Below, piece after piece: positions 1 through 10,677 of a stretch of DNA of 64,000 nucleotides (position 1 is its first letter; each line of letters starts with the position of its first letter). Origin of the DNA: Ophiobolus disseminans (lineage: Eukaryota; Ascomycota; Dothideomycetes; Pleosporales; Phaeosphaeriaceae). The DNA is taken from assembly GCA_010093685.1 (NCBI GenBank), contig MU006236.1, positions 248,001 through 312,000 on the forward strand. Direction: 5' to 3'. The notes beneath the pieces were generated by a model. It was not told the DNA's origin. It ran no database searches and saw only the letters and a program-made list of their open reading frames with translations. The position numbers were made by a program, and so were the translations under genes.

Positions 1-1156
1 ATGGAGCTCTGAGTTTTACAAACACCACGCTATCCCCATGGTGTGTCTGCGCTCTGCCTTCGCTGCTCAAAGTCGCGGTAGCATACATCCGTGGAGTTTC
101 TCTAGACGCGTTGAATCAGCTCAATCAATAACTTATGCCACACCAACCCATCGCGGCGGCTATAATCTTCTAGACTCCAAAAGAATAGCCCGTAACAACA
201 TGCTGTCAGCCTCCAGGAAGTCGCGAATCCAGAAAAGGATAGAGGTGAAGTCTATTTGAGGTGCATCTGGATATGAAACTTGTTCTTGCTCTGTGCTCAT
301 CGACTGCGCTATTTCAAGATTTGGTGGGATTCCAAAGCTAGAGGAGAGCTTCCGCCTGTGCGTTGTCCTCTTATCATGACAGATATAGACTGCAGCTCCT
401 CTGTCGCCCAAGATCAAAAATAATCAACCCGATCTTCCATGGAGCTGCGGTGCTCAGTTCTCGGGTTCTCAAGCGCCTCGAAAACGTCGAAAAGAATGGG
501 ACATGAAAAGAGGCCGTGCGAACGCATTTCATGGCGAGACGAAGTCGTTGGTGGCGCTGATGAAGTTGAAAGGAGACTTGTGTGCCGGGAGAGATGTATA
601 AAAGCTTACAACTTCATGTCCTGCTCATGATGTGTCTTTGCTGCGTGCACTCCGCGCTGTCGTGCGAAGAAAACCGTTCTTGGACTGCAGTATGCCCTAG
701 GCCTCCGAAAGTGCTCGATCCTGTAACATGGTGCTTGTGATTTCCGTCGTTTACCATCGTGAGAACTGGAGGTTTCTCTTTTGGATATACAATGCGACGG
801 TTTTATGGAATAGCCAGCAGGTGGTAACAGAGGTGCGATGGATCAAAGGTTGCTGATAATGCTGCGCTAGCGTGTGACGTCATTGCTGTTCGGAAGGTGA
901 GCGATCGCGAACACGCGACTTCGCGGCTACATGTTTCTAGCCACAGGTAAGTGAAAGTATACTCGGTCAACTTGTATTTCATTGAAATGTTCATCCAATA
1001 CGCGACAGCGACGTGTAGGCTTTCGTGTCGTCAATGTGCGTACCAGGTGAAATGAAGAGTGAACGCGCAAACACTCGGCATGAACTGGTTCGCGCGCTCT
1101 ACGTCTCACCCAGTAACCACCACCTTACCGTTCAACCAAACCCCTCACCCGCCGGT
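1..1156. other. Intergenic, no gene recognised
   Basis: Only short overlapping open frames with no family resemblance occur here. The last 130 bases are open in the frame of the downstream F-box gene but are more likely its 5' untranslated leader. I see no RNA gene or repeat. Confidence 0.5.
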
Positions 1157-2674
1157 ATGGCCAAGTTACTCGACTTGCCTAAAGAGCTGTTGCTCGAAAT
1201 CGCCGAAGGACTTGAAGGCGACAACCTCAATCTCGCCTCTCTCTGTCTAACATCGAGAGCTTGTGCCTACTTCTCCAAACCGTCTCTGTATCGATGCGTC
1301 AAGATACGTCGCGAAAACGCCAACCGCATCCAGATCGCACTTCTGCTTCGCACGGCTCTCGACAGGCCAGACTTGATTGCCCTCACGAAAGTTATCGACA
1401 TCGAAACATCGATCTTTCGAGATCTAGATGAGCGCTTGGAAGTCCCATCTGGAGCGACTCGCATGCGTCTGGAGAGTGGCTTACGACTCGAAGATGCTGC
1501 GCTAGATTGCAGCAGACGCTTGGAGCGAAGTAGTCCATCTGGAGTCAGCAGCATGATCCGATTGTGGCGATCTGATCTCCGGAACGGTGCTCAGGCAGCG
1601 TACCTGGGAGTACTTCTGTCCCTTCTCACAAATGTTAACGACATCTCCATTACCATCTACACGGAGGAGGGGGAAGACAGAAAGACCGTACAGCCCTTAG
1701 AGCGCCTCTTTGGACTGAGTGTTGGGGGATGGGACGACGAAAAACACATGGATCCGCGTCCACACCTGCCTTTGCTTCCAAGCACGCGCAACGTCACTCG
1801 GCTGAAGATCTCTGGTGCGAACATGGCGCTACTCGGGCTTGGATTCGAAGGGTTGGAGATATTGGAAGCTGATCTCACTCAGACGATTAAGTCTCGTAAT
1901 GGCGGCACTCGCTGGACGAATGAACTCGTTAACATGGACCCATTTTTACTTCCAAAAGTACACACCGTCGTCCTGGATGCTGATTGGTACTGCATGGATG
2001 ATGGTAGCGTACAGTCCTTGTTCGACGCAGCCCATTTCCCTCAACTGCTCCGGATACAGTACAACATGCACAACCGTTGGACAGTTTATACGTGGCACCC
2101 TTACGGAACCTTCACGTCTTTCCTAGAAATAATCGGTGATACGAGATCACAGTTACAGGAATTCACGATCAATGTCGTTACCAATCTCAAGAAGTCCAAC
2201 CCCAGCATCCTGTCCCAAATCGAACCGTTCGACCCCATCTACTGCAGGCTTAAACATTTTGAGAGATTGCATACCGTGTATGTTCCCTCATCCGCACTGG
2301 TACACCACTATGCTCATGCCAACGACCATCTCAACCTCACGGCGATAGCACTTGGCGATCTGCCACCAAACCTCACCCATCTGACGATCCTCTACCCCAA
2401 GGCTCAAACCTTAGAATGGATCCGTGATACCTTTGTCACAGCCGGTTGTACCTTGCAGACTTTGACGCTGTCATGTGCGTGGGAATTTGGCAAGTCACCA
2501 TCATGGTTCGAACGTCGCCGCGCCATACTCGACGACCTCCCATGTCGGGTGATTGTCAACGCTATTGAAGGTCAGAAGGAACCAGAGGACTACTCTGATG
2601 GGGAAGCAGGTGCTCTTTGGGATGAGCAACAAACAGATGGTGACTGGCTGGCTGGGTTGTTCGAGCATGCATAA
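1157..2674 (+). CDS. F-box domain protein with LRR-like body
   Basis: Single-exon gene of 505 residues. It opens with an F-box-like segment (LLDLPKELLLEIAEGLEGD, then LASLCLTSRACAYFSKPSLYR, about residues 4-45), which in this family binds Skp1 in SCF ubiquitin ligases. The body has leucine-rich stretches that look like degenerate LRRs, and the C-terminus is acidic. I chose the ATG at 1157 because the F-box starts just after it; the frame stays open upstream to 1025 with an unremarkable sequence. Substrate unknown. The F-box assignment rests on visible pattern only. Confidence 0.75.
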   Translation: MAKLLDLPKELLLEIAEGLEGDNLNLASLCLTSRACAYFSKPSLYRCVKIRRENANRIQIALLLRTALDRPDLIALTKVIDIETSIFRDLDERLEVPSGATRMRLESGLRLEDAALDCSRRLERSSPSGVSSMIRLWRSDLRNGAQAAYLGVLLSLLTNVNDISITIYTEEGEDRKTVQPLERLFGLSVGGWDDEKHMDPRPHLPLLPSTRNVTRLKISGANMALLGLGFEGLEILEADLTQTIKSRNGGTRWTNELVNMDPFLLPKVHTVVLDADWYCMDDGSVQSLFDAAHFPQLLRIQYNMHNRWTVYTWHPYGTFTSFLEIIGDTRSQLQEFTINVVTNLKKSNPSILSQIEPFDPIYCRLKHFERLHTVYVPSSALVHHYAHANDHLNLTAIALGDLPPNLTHLTILYPKAQTLEWIRDTFVTAGCTLQTLTLSCAWEFGKSPSWFERRRAILDDLPCRVIVNAIEGQKEPEDYSDGEAGALWDEQQTDGDWLAGLFEHA

Positions 2675-3432
2675 CACGACCATTTGAGGACCATGAACGG
2701 GAAAACCCAAAGCTAAGTTGGACTCGAAATTACTTCGATACACGATGTCTCCTGTTTTACACCCTCCTGGAGGCATTCACGGAAGCATCTGGTGGAAATC
2801 CGGCGGCGCAGCTCAACAGCAAAGGATCGTTAGAAGAAGGACGCTCCGATGTGTCCAGTGTACGCAAGTAAGAAAGCGCCAGTGAACGAAACGAGGGAAA
2901 TAAAACAATGATTGCCATAATACGAACCAAATCTGAACAAGACTCTCTCACGTCAGTGATCTGGACATAAGCTGCTCAAACTCCACTGACACCTTGTCTC
3001 ACCAATCCCTGTCGAACAAACAGCTATCCACATTCAATACTTCTCGTGCCTTCTCCCCAAATACCCCGCTATCCGAACTTCGAACCGCACTCACACGGCA
3101 TAACCTTGTATGTACCCACAGCACTATAAAGACTTTGCGAAAGTTTAATGAGGATCTGAAAGAATACAGTTGTGTGCTAGGACGTTTGTTACTGAAACAT
3201 CTGTTGAATAGGACCTAGCTGCTGGCTAAATCGGTGCACATGAAGCGTGCGAGAGCGAAGAAGGGCGATGTAAAGAGAAGAAGGTCGAGAGATGGGGGAA
3301 GAATAAGAGGAAGAAGTAATAGGGACAGATAGATGACATGAAGATCTCAATTCATAATCTTACAGCGCTAAACACACCCATCCCTAAGCACTACCATCTC
3401 AAACACATCCTCACGGACAAAAATCCCCCTTC
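2675..3432. other. Intergenic between convergent genes
   Basis: Shared 3' flank of the F-box gene (plus) and the dehydrogenase (minus). It contains purine-rich stretches near 3240-3320 (gaagaagg-type runs). No coding or RNA feature is supported. Confidence 0.5.
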
Positions 3433-4435
3433 TCAAGCAAACCTCCCCACTTCCTTCTCACTCCACTCCCAAAACTCGCGCGCCGTCTTACTCTCCGCAA
3501 AGTCCTTTCGGAGCGGCACAATCCTCCCCCACGGCACGACCCACTCGCCCTCCTTGAGCATCGCAGCTTCAGGCGCCAAGCCCGCAAACAGCTCCGTGTA
3601 CGCGCCCTTGACGGGCGGATACGTCATCAACCAGAGGAGAGAACTTTGCCACACGGGCATGTGGCGCTGCAGGTCTGACCGCAAGTTGCCGGGGTTGAGG
3701 GACTAGTCGTTGCGTTAGGAAATGTATGGGGTGGGTGGGAAGTAGAAGGGTGAGACTTACAATCGAAACAACACCGTCCGCTTTATACTGCCGTCCGAAT
3801 TCAATCGCATGTAGAACGTTTCCGCCTTTGCTCACGGCATACTTGGTCCAACTCGGCTTGTCCGTCTTGTACGCCAGGTTGGACATGTCCACGCCACCCT
3901 TCGGCGCCATCATATCCGCTGCACTACTGCTCACCCACACGACCCTTACGCTGCCCTTTTCGCTCGTCTTGGCCGTTTGGACAAGGAGGGGAGTTAGAAG
4001 TTTAGTGAAGAGGAAAGGCGCAACGCAATTCGTGCCTAATTGCAGCTCGTACCCCTGTTTTGTCGTCGAGCCTTGAGGTGGGACCATGACGCCTGCATTA
4101 TTGAAGAGGACGTCGAGTCTCTTCTCCTTGCTGAGAAATTCCTGGGCTGACGGCGCGATGCCATCCAGGTCGTTGAGGTCGAGTTTGAGAAAGTGTAGCG
4201 CGCCGGTGGAGGTAGGGTGGGCTTCTTTGATGTATGTGATAGCCGCGTTGGCGCGGTCTGAACTGCGGGCTGCGACGTAGACGGTGGCGTTCCGGGAATA
4301 GAGGATGCGTGCGAGTTCTTTGCCAACGCCTGCGGAGGACCCGGTTACGATGTAGACTTTTCCTTTCAGGTCGGACAGGGAGGATTCTGTGAATTTCGGA
4401 GAGGGCGGGAAGATTTGTGAGTATTGGTTGCCCAT
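3433..4435 (-). CDS. Short-chain dehydrogenase/reductase (two exons)
   Basis: Classical SDR, likely NAD(P)-dependent. Exons 4435-3761 and 3702-3433 flank a 58-nt intron (3703-3760, GTAAGT...CTAG), giving 314 residues. Visible are the nucleotide-binding TGSSAGVG (31-38), NNAG (112-115), the catalytic Ser region WVSSSA (about 168) and YAVSK (Tyr199, Lys203). The join yields SLNPGNLRSDL, the normal post-active-site PG segment, which supports the splice. It resembles the WW-domain oxidoreductase/retinol dehydrogenase-like SDRs common in fungi. The substrate cannot be inferred. Confidence 0.88.
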
Positions 4436-5523
4436 TGTGGATGACTTCTAATGGGTATTGGTGCTGGATTTTGGATAAGTGGAAGGGATCTAGAGCGTGA
4501 AATGCAGTCGTCTTTATAACACCAAGCATCTATCTAGCGTGCAACGTACGAAGCAAATAATTCGGAGCTTGTACTATCACGTACATCATACCGCAGCCGA
4601 CCACCCACGTTTTTCGGACGAAGCGCGCCTCTAGCTCGCGCAGCCTCGTTGTGGCGCTCCGGCCCAACGCCGCGGAGGAATTAGGCCGCCTGCGCCCGTA
4701 ACACCGTAGATACGATAACTCTTTCATCTTACTATCGCAGCTGATAAAAGGCAGATACCTGCTTGCGCGCAGAGAGCTGAGATAGTATCACGGCTTTACC
4801 GGTAAACCGCACGAATTTGGCCGACATCGTGTTGAGGTTGCCGACACGGTGCCGACATGATGCCGCGCGCACCCATTTGGAGAAAATGCATCAGCATCGG
4901 TGCAACATGTATGCAAAGAACGGGCAAACCGGAGATAGAATTGATTCAGGGGCATCTGCGATACCTGGTGAAATACAAAAGACGGAGGATGCTGTATAAG
5001 GGTGCTGATGCGACGCCGCATGTACGCATTCGAGAAAAGGGCATCAGCAGCGATGCAACGGGCGTGTAGAGGACGAGCAAAGCGGAGTTAAGGAGTAGTG
5101 CAGGAATACTTCGTATTTGGGATGGTTGGTGAAGTGTAAAGGTCGGAGGACGATGTATGAGGTGTGGTTGAAGTTGTGCTTACGCCGAGCAGGAAGGCGC
5201 GACCAGGGTACCTTCATGTTGCACAAGAGCGAAATTGACGTCCTAAAGACATACGCAGCACCATAAGATGCCTTTGATGAACTTGTAGATCTGCGACATT
5301 CTCCAGGCTCAGTTATACGGCCGAAGGAAAAGCAGTCGCGGTTCTGTATGCGGATACACCTACAACGCGTCACACGTTCTCAACTACACGAGTCTCGATA
5401 CCAGAGTAAGTCGATGGTATACAACAATATCGCTACCTGAGCGATTACTCAAAACTCCATCACGCCGCACATCGTCACTCATATACGCCCGAACGCCCGC
5501 TTCACAACAGACCAAACCACCCC
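4436..5523. other. Intergenic with diverged tandem duplication
   Basis: Gap between the start of the SDR gene and the 3' end of DPB2. Two adjacent segments of about 140-155 bp (4860-5001 and 5010-5165) align with shared blocks such as GCATCAGCA, GCAAA-CGGAG and AAAGNCGGAGGA. They look like an old tandem duplication. No gene is supported. Confidence 0.4.
4860..5165. repeat. Diverged tandem duplication (about 150 bp x 2)
   Basis: Copy A is about 4860-5001 and copy B about 5010-5165. Order-preserved matches include GATGCCGC/GACGCCGC, GAGAAAA, GCATCAGCA, GGTGAAATAC/GGTGAAGTGT and GACGGAGGATG/GTCGGAGGACG. Identity is moderate with many transitions. Open frames across it are probably incidental. 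Confidence 0.45.
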
Positions 5524-7898
5524 CTACCCCTCCGATCTAACTTCCCCAATCCCACTCCTAATATCATACTCAATCCATCTTGCTCTTCCTTCTCTTCGCA
5601 CTCTTCCGCCGCTCTCAGCTATACTCCCCGGGTTCATGACCGTGCACCCGCAGTACTTGACCACGAACGGGGGCGCCTCACTGTCGGCTAGCACCAAGCT
5701 TGTCGGCAGCGGGTATAAGTTCAGAGTATGCGCAAAGTCCCAGTGCAGCGGCTGCGCAGACATGGGAAAGGGGGAGAGGTGCGATTGCGAGAGGATAGTG
5801 CGGGTGAGAGCGCGGGCGGTTTGTACGTCGCGATCTAACTCTTGTTGTTGTTTCTGTGTGGGTTGTGCTGGGAGGTCTAGGTCTAAATCCATTACATCCT
5901 GAGACTCATCGTTCCCTTGCGCCGAAGGGGCAAAGGGCATATCGTCGTCGACGTCCTCGTCGGGTTTGTTGAAGCGTATGCTTGTTCGCTGTAAGCGCCC
6001 TGCTAGGTCGTCTCTGATGATGGCCATTTCGCCTTTGACGCCGAACCAGCTGAGTCGTGAGGGGTTGCTTGTCCAGACTACTTCTCCTTCTTTGCCTTTT
6101 GCTTTGCCTGCGCCCCAGACCTCGCGGTTCGCTTCTGCGACGACTCTTCGTATCCGGTTGGTGAAGAGCGGGGGAACTGGTTTTCGGGGCAAGGGTGTTG
6201 CTGCACCGGCAAGGAAGGCGCTGGGCCAGGCGTCGTTGTCGCCGGGCACGAAGATGAGGGTGGTGTGTGCGATGAGTTGCTGGAACTCGGCGAGGACAGA
6301 TGCTAAAGCATCAAAGTGCTCCTTGTATTCTATGCTGCCTGCGCCTGGAACACCCGCCAAGCTGGCTTTGGAGCTGAAGTTGCCCATGAGCATGATTGCG
6401 AGGGGATAGACGGGGTGTGTGGCTGATGGATCCGGCGTATGTGTGCGTAACAAAGTTCGAAGTGCAGTCAATGTCGAAGGCACGTCGAGGTGCAGGTCTG
6501 ATGCTATTACAACGTTATGCGCTGTCTCTGGGTCAAGTAGCTTGGACGCGATCTTATTCATTCGCGCACCGGTTGCGCGCTGCGAACCGACTCCCAGGAA
6601 GTCTGTCCAGCCAAACGCCGGTGCGTTCACAGCATTCTTGTCAGTCTCTTCCGCGCCGCCCAAGGTCGCTGTTCGTCGCTCGCATGGAGGATGTCCGACA
6701 GAGAAGCCAAGGAGCTTTCCGCCTATTGTCCCACCAATACCACCAGTGCCGCCCAGTGTTGATGTACCCGCGCCCGCGTCTTCCTCGTAGCTGCCCTCTA
6801 CCAGCACAATCATGCCCGGGGCAAAGTAGGCACCGGTCTCGGGAATGGGCCGCGCGTGTTGGATATCGAGGGCTATGGTTCCTGTCAGATCAGAGAGGGA
6901 AAGGAAACCTGTTGGCGAGACGGTAAGCATGCCAAGAATCAAGTGCGTGCTGCCAGTTCGTCCGAGCAGGTTGGCGATGGGGGTTATGGTGTTGGCTTGT
7001 GCTGCCGCGATCGATCCAGCACGAATGAGCGTCGCCGAGCGTGTCGTGGAGAAGGTAGGGGCTTGAAAGGTCTCATTGCGCAGGATGCGCTGGTGCACAA
7101 TGTGATATCGTTGGCGGAAGAGCTCAGTCTTGTGGGCGGGGTTTGGGAATAGGGATGGTGTTGAGGTGGATCTTTCCAAGTTAGCAGCACCCTCGAGTAC
7201 AGCCAAGAGACCTACTTGTCGAAATGCTTCTGGGTAAAATTGTATATCATCCTTGGCTGCTCAAAGGCTCCAATAACCTTGAGCCATTCTCGTGGATCCT
7301 TCAGCTGCTCCTCCTCATCGTCGTGGTCCTCTACTTCCAGACTCGACATGCCAAAGCTGGTGTTGCTGTCCAGCGCTGGTCGAGTAGGAAGTCCGCCGGT
7401 CTCTGCACCAAAGTTGAAGCTGCTCTGCCTGCTCAGGTTAGAGCCCTGCACTATCCGGCCGCCCAGCATAGAGCCCTCGAGTGTCTTGAGGATGCCCTTG
7501 AGCGTCTCGCTCTCCCCCTCCACGATCACCTGACCACTGCACTTCTTCCAGCTCTTGGCCACCTCCTCCAGCACCTTCTCCGCAAGACCTTCCTCTCTCC
7601 ATCCCGACCCGCAGTGCTTCCCCACAAAAGTGGCTAATGCTTGGAGGGCAGACGATGTGAGGGTGAGATTGTGCTTCTTGGTGAACGTCCGGAATGCGAG
7701 GGGTCGTAGTGTGGCGGGGGGTAGGAGGATGGGGAGAACGGTGGACTTGACGGGCGGCTTCAGCGCAGGCGGGGCACGTATCGCGGTTACTCTTCGGGGG
7801 TTGATGGGATGGACGGGTGTGCCGAATGCAGGCGAAGACGACGGAATTAGGTTTGCTGGTACCGCCGAGGGCTTTTCTGGCCGTCTTGAAGTCGCCAT
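5524..7898 (-). CDS. DPB2: DNA polymerase epsilon subunit B (Dpb2-like, two exons)
   Basis: Second subunit of replicative DNA polymerase epsilon, an essential nuclear replisome component. Exons 7898-7216 and 7171-5524 surround a 44-nt intron (7172-7215, GTAGGT...AAAG with branch site GCTAAC), giving 776 residues. After a Ser/Pro-rich N-terminus comes an alpha-helical Dpb2-type N-domain. Then follow an OB-fold-like part (HLILGMLTVSPTGFLSLSDLTG) and the calcineurin-like phosphoesterase fold (VVIASDLHLDVPSTL, MLMGNFSS, FVPGDNDAWPSAF). That fold is catalytically inactive in B-subunits. The ATG at 7898 begins MATSRRPEKP; upstream codons are open but lack an ATG. It is divergent from the NASP-like gene across 228 bp. 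Confidence 0.9.
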
Positions 7899-8126
7899 TG
7901 TGTCGAGAGTCGAGTTGCTTGTGTTGCGCCAAAAGTGGTAGCCCTTACGGACATGCACTTTACGCGTCGCGCCTGCCGCTTGGACCACCGCGACCGCGCC
8001 TAACCGCGAACTTTACACCTTACTCGCTCACCAGCTACAACATTCGCACGACTCCAACTAGCCTCACCACGGTCGCTTCAGACATCGCTACCACAACACC
8101 AATAAAAGTACCGCATAATCCTCACT
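7899..8126. promoter_or_regulatory. Shared divergent promoter of DPB2 and NASP-like gene
   Basis: 228 bp separate the two start codons, so both genes must draw on this interval for core promoter and 5' UTR. Both products act in chromosome replication or chromatin assembly, so co-regulation is plausible. No specific factor site is claimed. Confidence 0.5.
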
Positions 8127-9488
8127 ATGGCTGACCCGACCACAAAACTGCTTGCGCCCGTCACCGAGGACGAAGAGCTGCCCAAGACGAGGGAGAAGCT
8201 GGAGGAGCTCACCAAGGCCGCGTCGATCCACTACCTCACCAAGAACTTCGCCGCTGCCGCCCACAATTATGCCGACGCCGTCGAGATCCAGGCCGAGCTC
8301 AACGGCGAGATGGCGCCCGAGAACGCTGAGCTGCTCTTCTACTACGGACGCGCGCTGTATAAGGTCGCAGTCGCCAAGAGTGACGTGTTAGGGAACAAGG
8401 TCGCGCAGGAGGACAAGAAGAAGACGAAGTCGGAAAAGGCAGCAAAGGCCGAGGCGGGGGAGGCATCGAGTGCGACAAATGGTGCCAAGACCGAGCAGAA
8501 GGACGAGTCGGTCGAGTCAAAACCCTTCTTCCAGCTCACCGGCGACGAGAACTGGACCGACTCAGAGGACGAGGATGAGGAGCAAGAGGGCGAGCAGGAA
8601 GAGGAGGAAGACGACTTCAGCAACGCCTACGAGATCTTTGAGCTGGCCCGCGTTCTGTACTTGAGACAGCTCGAGTCGTTAGAAGGTGCAGACAGCACAG
8701 ACAAGAGCAAAGTCGAGCTTACTCCGAAAGCACGTGCGATCAAGGAGAAGATTGCAGACTGCCACGGCTTCCTCGTCGAGATCTCACTCGAGAACGAGCG
8801 CTTCCACGATGCGGTATCAGACGCGCGCGCAGCGGTCGTCTTACAGAACGAGCTCAACCCTAAGGAGCACGAGAACGTCACAGAAAGCCACTATTCGCTA
8901 TCACTAGCCCTCGAGTTCGCATCCGTATCCAAAATCCGTGACGACTTGAAAGGAAAGTCGAGCGAAGCCACGGCCGACACCTCGAATCCAGCAGATGACA
9001 ACAAGGATGACGTTGATTGGGACCTTAGGAACGAAGCTGTCAAGCACACCGAGCTCGCTATGCAAAGCCTGGAGGCCCGTCTTAAGAAGGAAGAGGCAGC
9101 TCTTGCGTCTGACGTCCTAACAGCAGAGGAAACGAAGGAGAAGAAGGCCATCGTCGAGGACAAGAAGAACATGCTAGAAGAGCTAACCAGTCGCATCACG
9201 GAACTAAAAGCAGACCCAACAAAGCAAGAGATAGACACCATCGACCCAACAGTCTTCCACGGCTTGCTCGGCGGCCTCCTCGGCGCCGACGCAGCCACCC
9301 AAAAAGCCAAGATCGCAGAAGCCACCAAGTCCGCCAACGACGTCACGGGTCTGGTCAAGACGAAGAAGAAGGTTAGGCCAGCCCCTGCTCCATCAAATAC
9401 GGCTGGAAACAGCAACGGCAAGAGGGGGCTGGAGGTCGACGACGCAAATGCCAACGGCAAGCGCGCGAGGACCGAAGAGCCTGCTTAG
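8127..9488 (+). CDS. NASP/Sim3/Hif1-family histone chaperone
   Basis: Single-exon, 453 residues. An N-terminal TPR-like helix pair (KAASIHYLTKNFAAAAHNYADAVE, then NAELLFYYGRALY) is followed by a strongly acidic insertion (about residues 144-166). Further TPR/SHNi-TPR-like helices follow (EIFELARVLYLRQLE; DCHGFLVEISLENERFHDAV; ESHYSLSLALEFA). The C-terminal tail is basic (KRARTE), a probable nuclear signal. This order is that of the NASP family, which chaperones H3-H4 (Sim3 delivers CENP-A in fission yeast). Whether this one favours canonical H3 or CENP-A cannot be told. Confidence 0.85.
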   Translation: MADPTTKLLAPVTEDEELPKTREKLEELTKAASIHYLTKNFAAAAHNYADAVEIQAELNGEMAPENAELLFYYGRALYKVAVAKSDVLGNKVAQEDKKKTKSEKAAKAEAGEASSATNGAKTEQKDESVESKPFFQLTGDENWTDSEDEDEEQEGEQEEEEDDFSNAYEIFELARVLYLRQLESLEGADSTDKSKVELTPKARAIKEKIADCHGFLVEISLENERFHDAVSDARAAVVLQNELNPKEHENVTESHYSLSLALEFASVSKIRDDLKGKSSEATADTSNPADDNKDDVDWDLRNEAVKHTELAMQSLEARLKKEEAALASDVLTAEETKEKKAIVEDKKNMLEELTSRITELKADPTKQEIDTIDPTVFHGLLGGLLGADAATQKAKIAEATKSANDVTGLVKTKKKVRPAPAPSNTAGNSNGKRGLEVDDANANGKRARTEEPA

Positions 9489-10677
9489 ATGCGCATGCTT
9501 GACGTCCAGTTCCTTCGTCTTTCTTTGGGTACGTGTTTTGAGTAGAGGGATACCTTTGGGGTAATGGGGCGTTTCGGGAGGAATGGGGATACTGCGTGGT
9601 AACACGTTGCTTTTACGAGATTATATCGAATGGAAGACGACTGTTTGGTCCTTGAGCTTTTTGCCACGATTTGGCGCTGTCGTCGCTAGAAGCGGATAGG
9701 CAAGTAGAGCTTCGTATTAGTTGAGTACCCAGGTACCTTCCCCTGACAAAACAATGCTACGCCACTTATCTATTCATCCTATGTCATGCAGTAAGTGACC
9801 TACGCTGGTCTGTGTGTTGAGCTAACTTTTCTGGTATAGCATGTGTAAGGTCTACGTTGTACTTTGTTTGGGTGAGCTTCCGTCTTGAAGTTGGGAGGAG
9901 AAGGAAGGGGCTTGAATTGCTAGGGAATCTTGAGCTTTTATAGCGGAAAAAGCCTGCAATGCGTTTCTGTAGCTCAAATGGAAGAGGTGAGCCACAACAA
10001 CAGCTTTCGATTGGAGTACATGAAGGGCTACATCAGTTAAGATAAGAACAGAATCGAGTCATGTTGGCGATTGTGGTGTTTTTTTTTGGCTTATGGCATA
10101 CGCGTTGCTTGTACTGCCTCTTTTCAAAGACAAGCGATACTAATCAGGGTAGCAAAATGTAAGCAGTTATCGCGCAATAGCTGGTGTAGTTGATAGCATA
10201 AATATGATAGACTTAGTGCAGGCTCTTATGTATTTGTTACTCTTTCTAATCTTTTGGCAAGAGATTTAGCCGCAGTAGCTGCTTATGCAAGTCTACATTG
10301 GATGAAAATTTAAACCCCAGACTGTGTGAGGCATTTTCTTATTCTACAACGTCTAAAGCTGCTGTTGCTAACGCTAGATCTGTGGTTATTCTTTGAGAGC
10401 GAAGGTGATTGTGTGAGGCATCTTGAGTGCTGATCGACTATACGTTGATTCGAACTTTCTGATCCTTAGTACTTCTCCTTGTCTTTAAATGAGGCAGTAA
10501 TCATCGTAGACGGCTGTATTACCCTAATTGTTGCACTTCGCGTCTTATTCGTTGCTTCCCGACTGCATTCGCTGCAGGCGGGCTGTGCAGCGGTGCTTAC
10601 CTCACGAATGCCACACCATCTCCGATCGACCACCTCCACCTCCACCTCTTTCCGCGAAAGCCACGGAATTTCACGCC
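9489..10677. other. Intergenic with one 50-bp dispersed repeat
   Basis: AT-richer than the flanks, with no open frame of note. Positions 10351-10400 hold a 50-bp sequence repeated almost exactly at 14568-14617. The last 150 bases are open in the frame of the HET gene without an ATG and may be its leader. Confidence 0.5.
10351..10400 (+). repeat. 50-bp dispersed repeat, copy 1
   Basis: Begins GTCTAAAGCTGCTGT and ends TTCTTTGAGAGC. It matches 14568-14617 at 47 of 50 positions (differences T/A, G/A, A/G) in the same orientation. It lies 5' of the HET gene; function unknown. The flanks of the two copies do not match. Confidence 0.7.
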
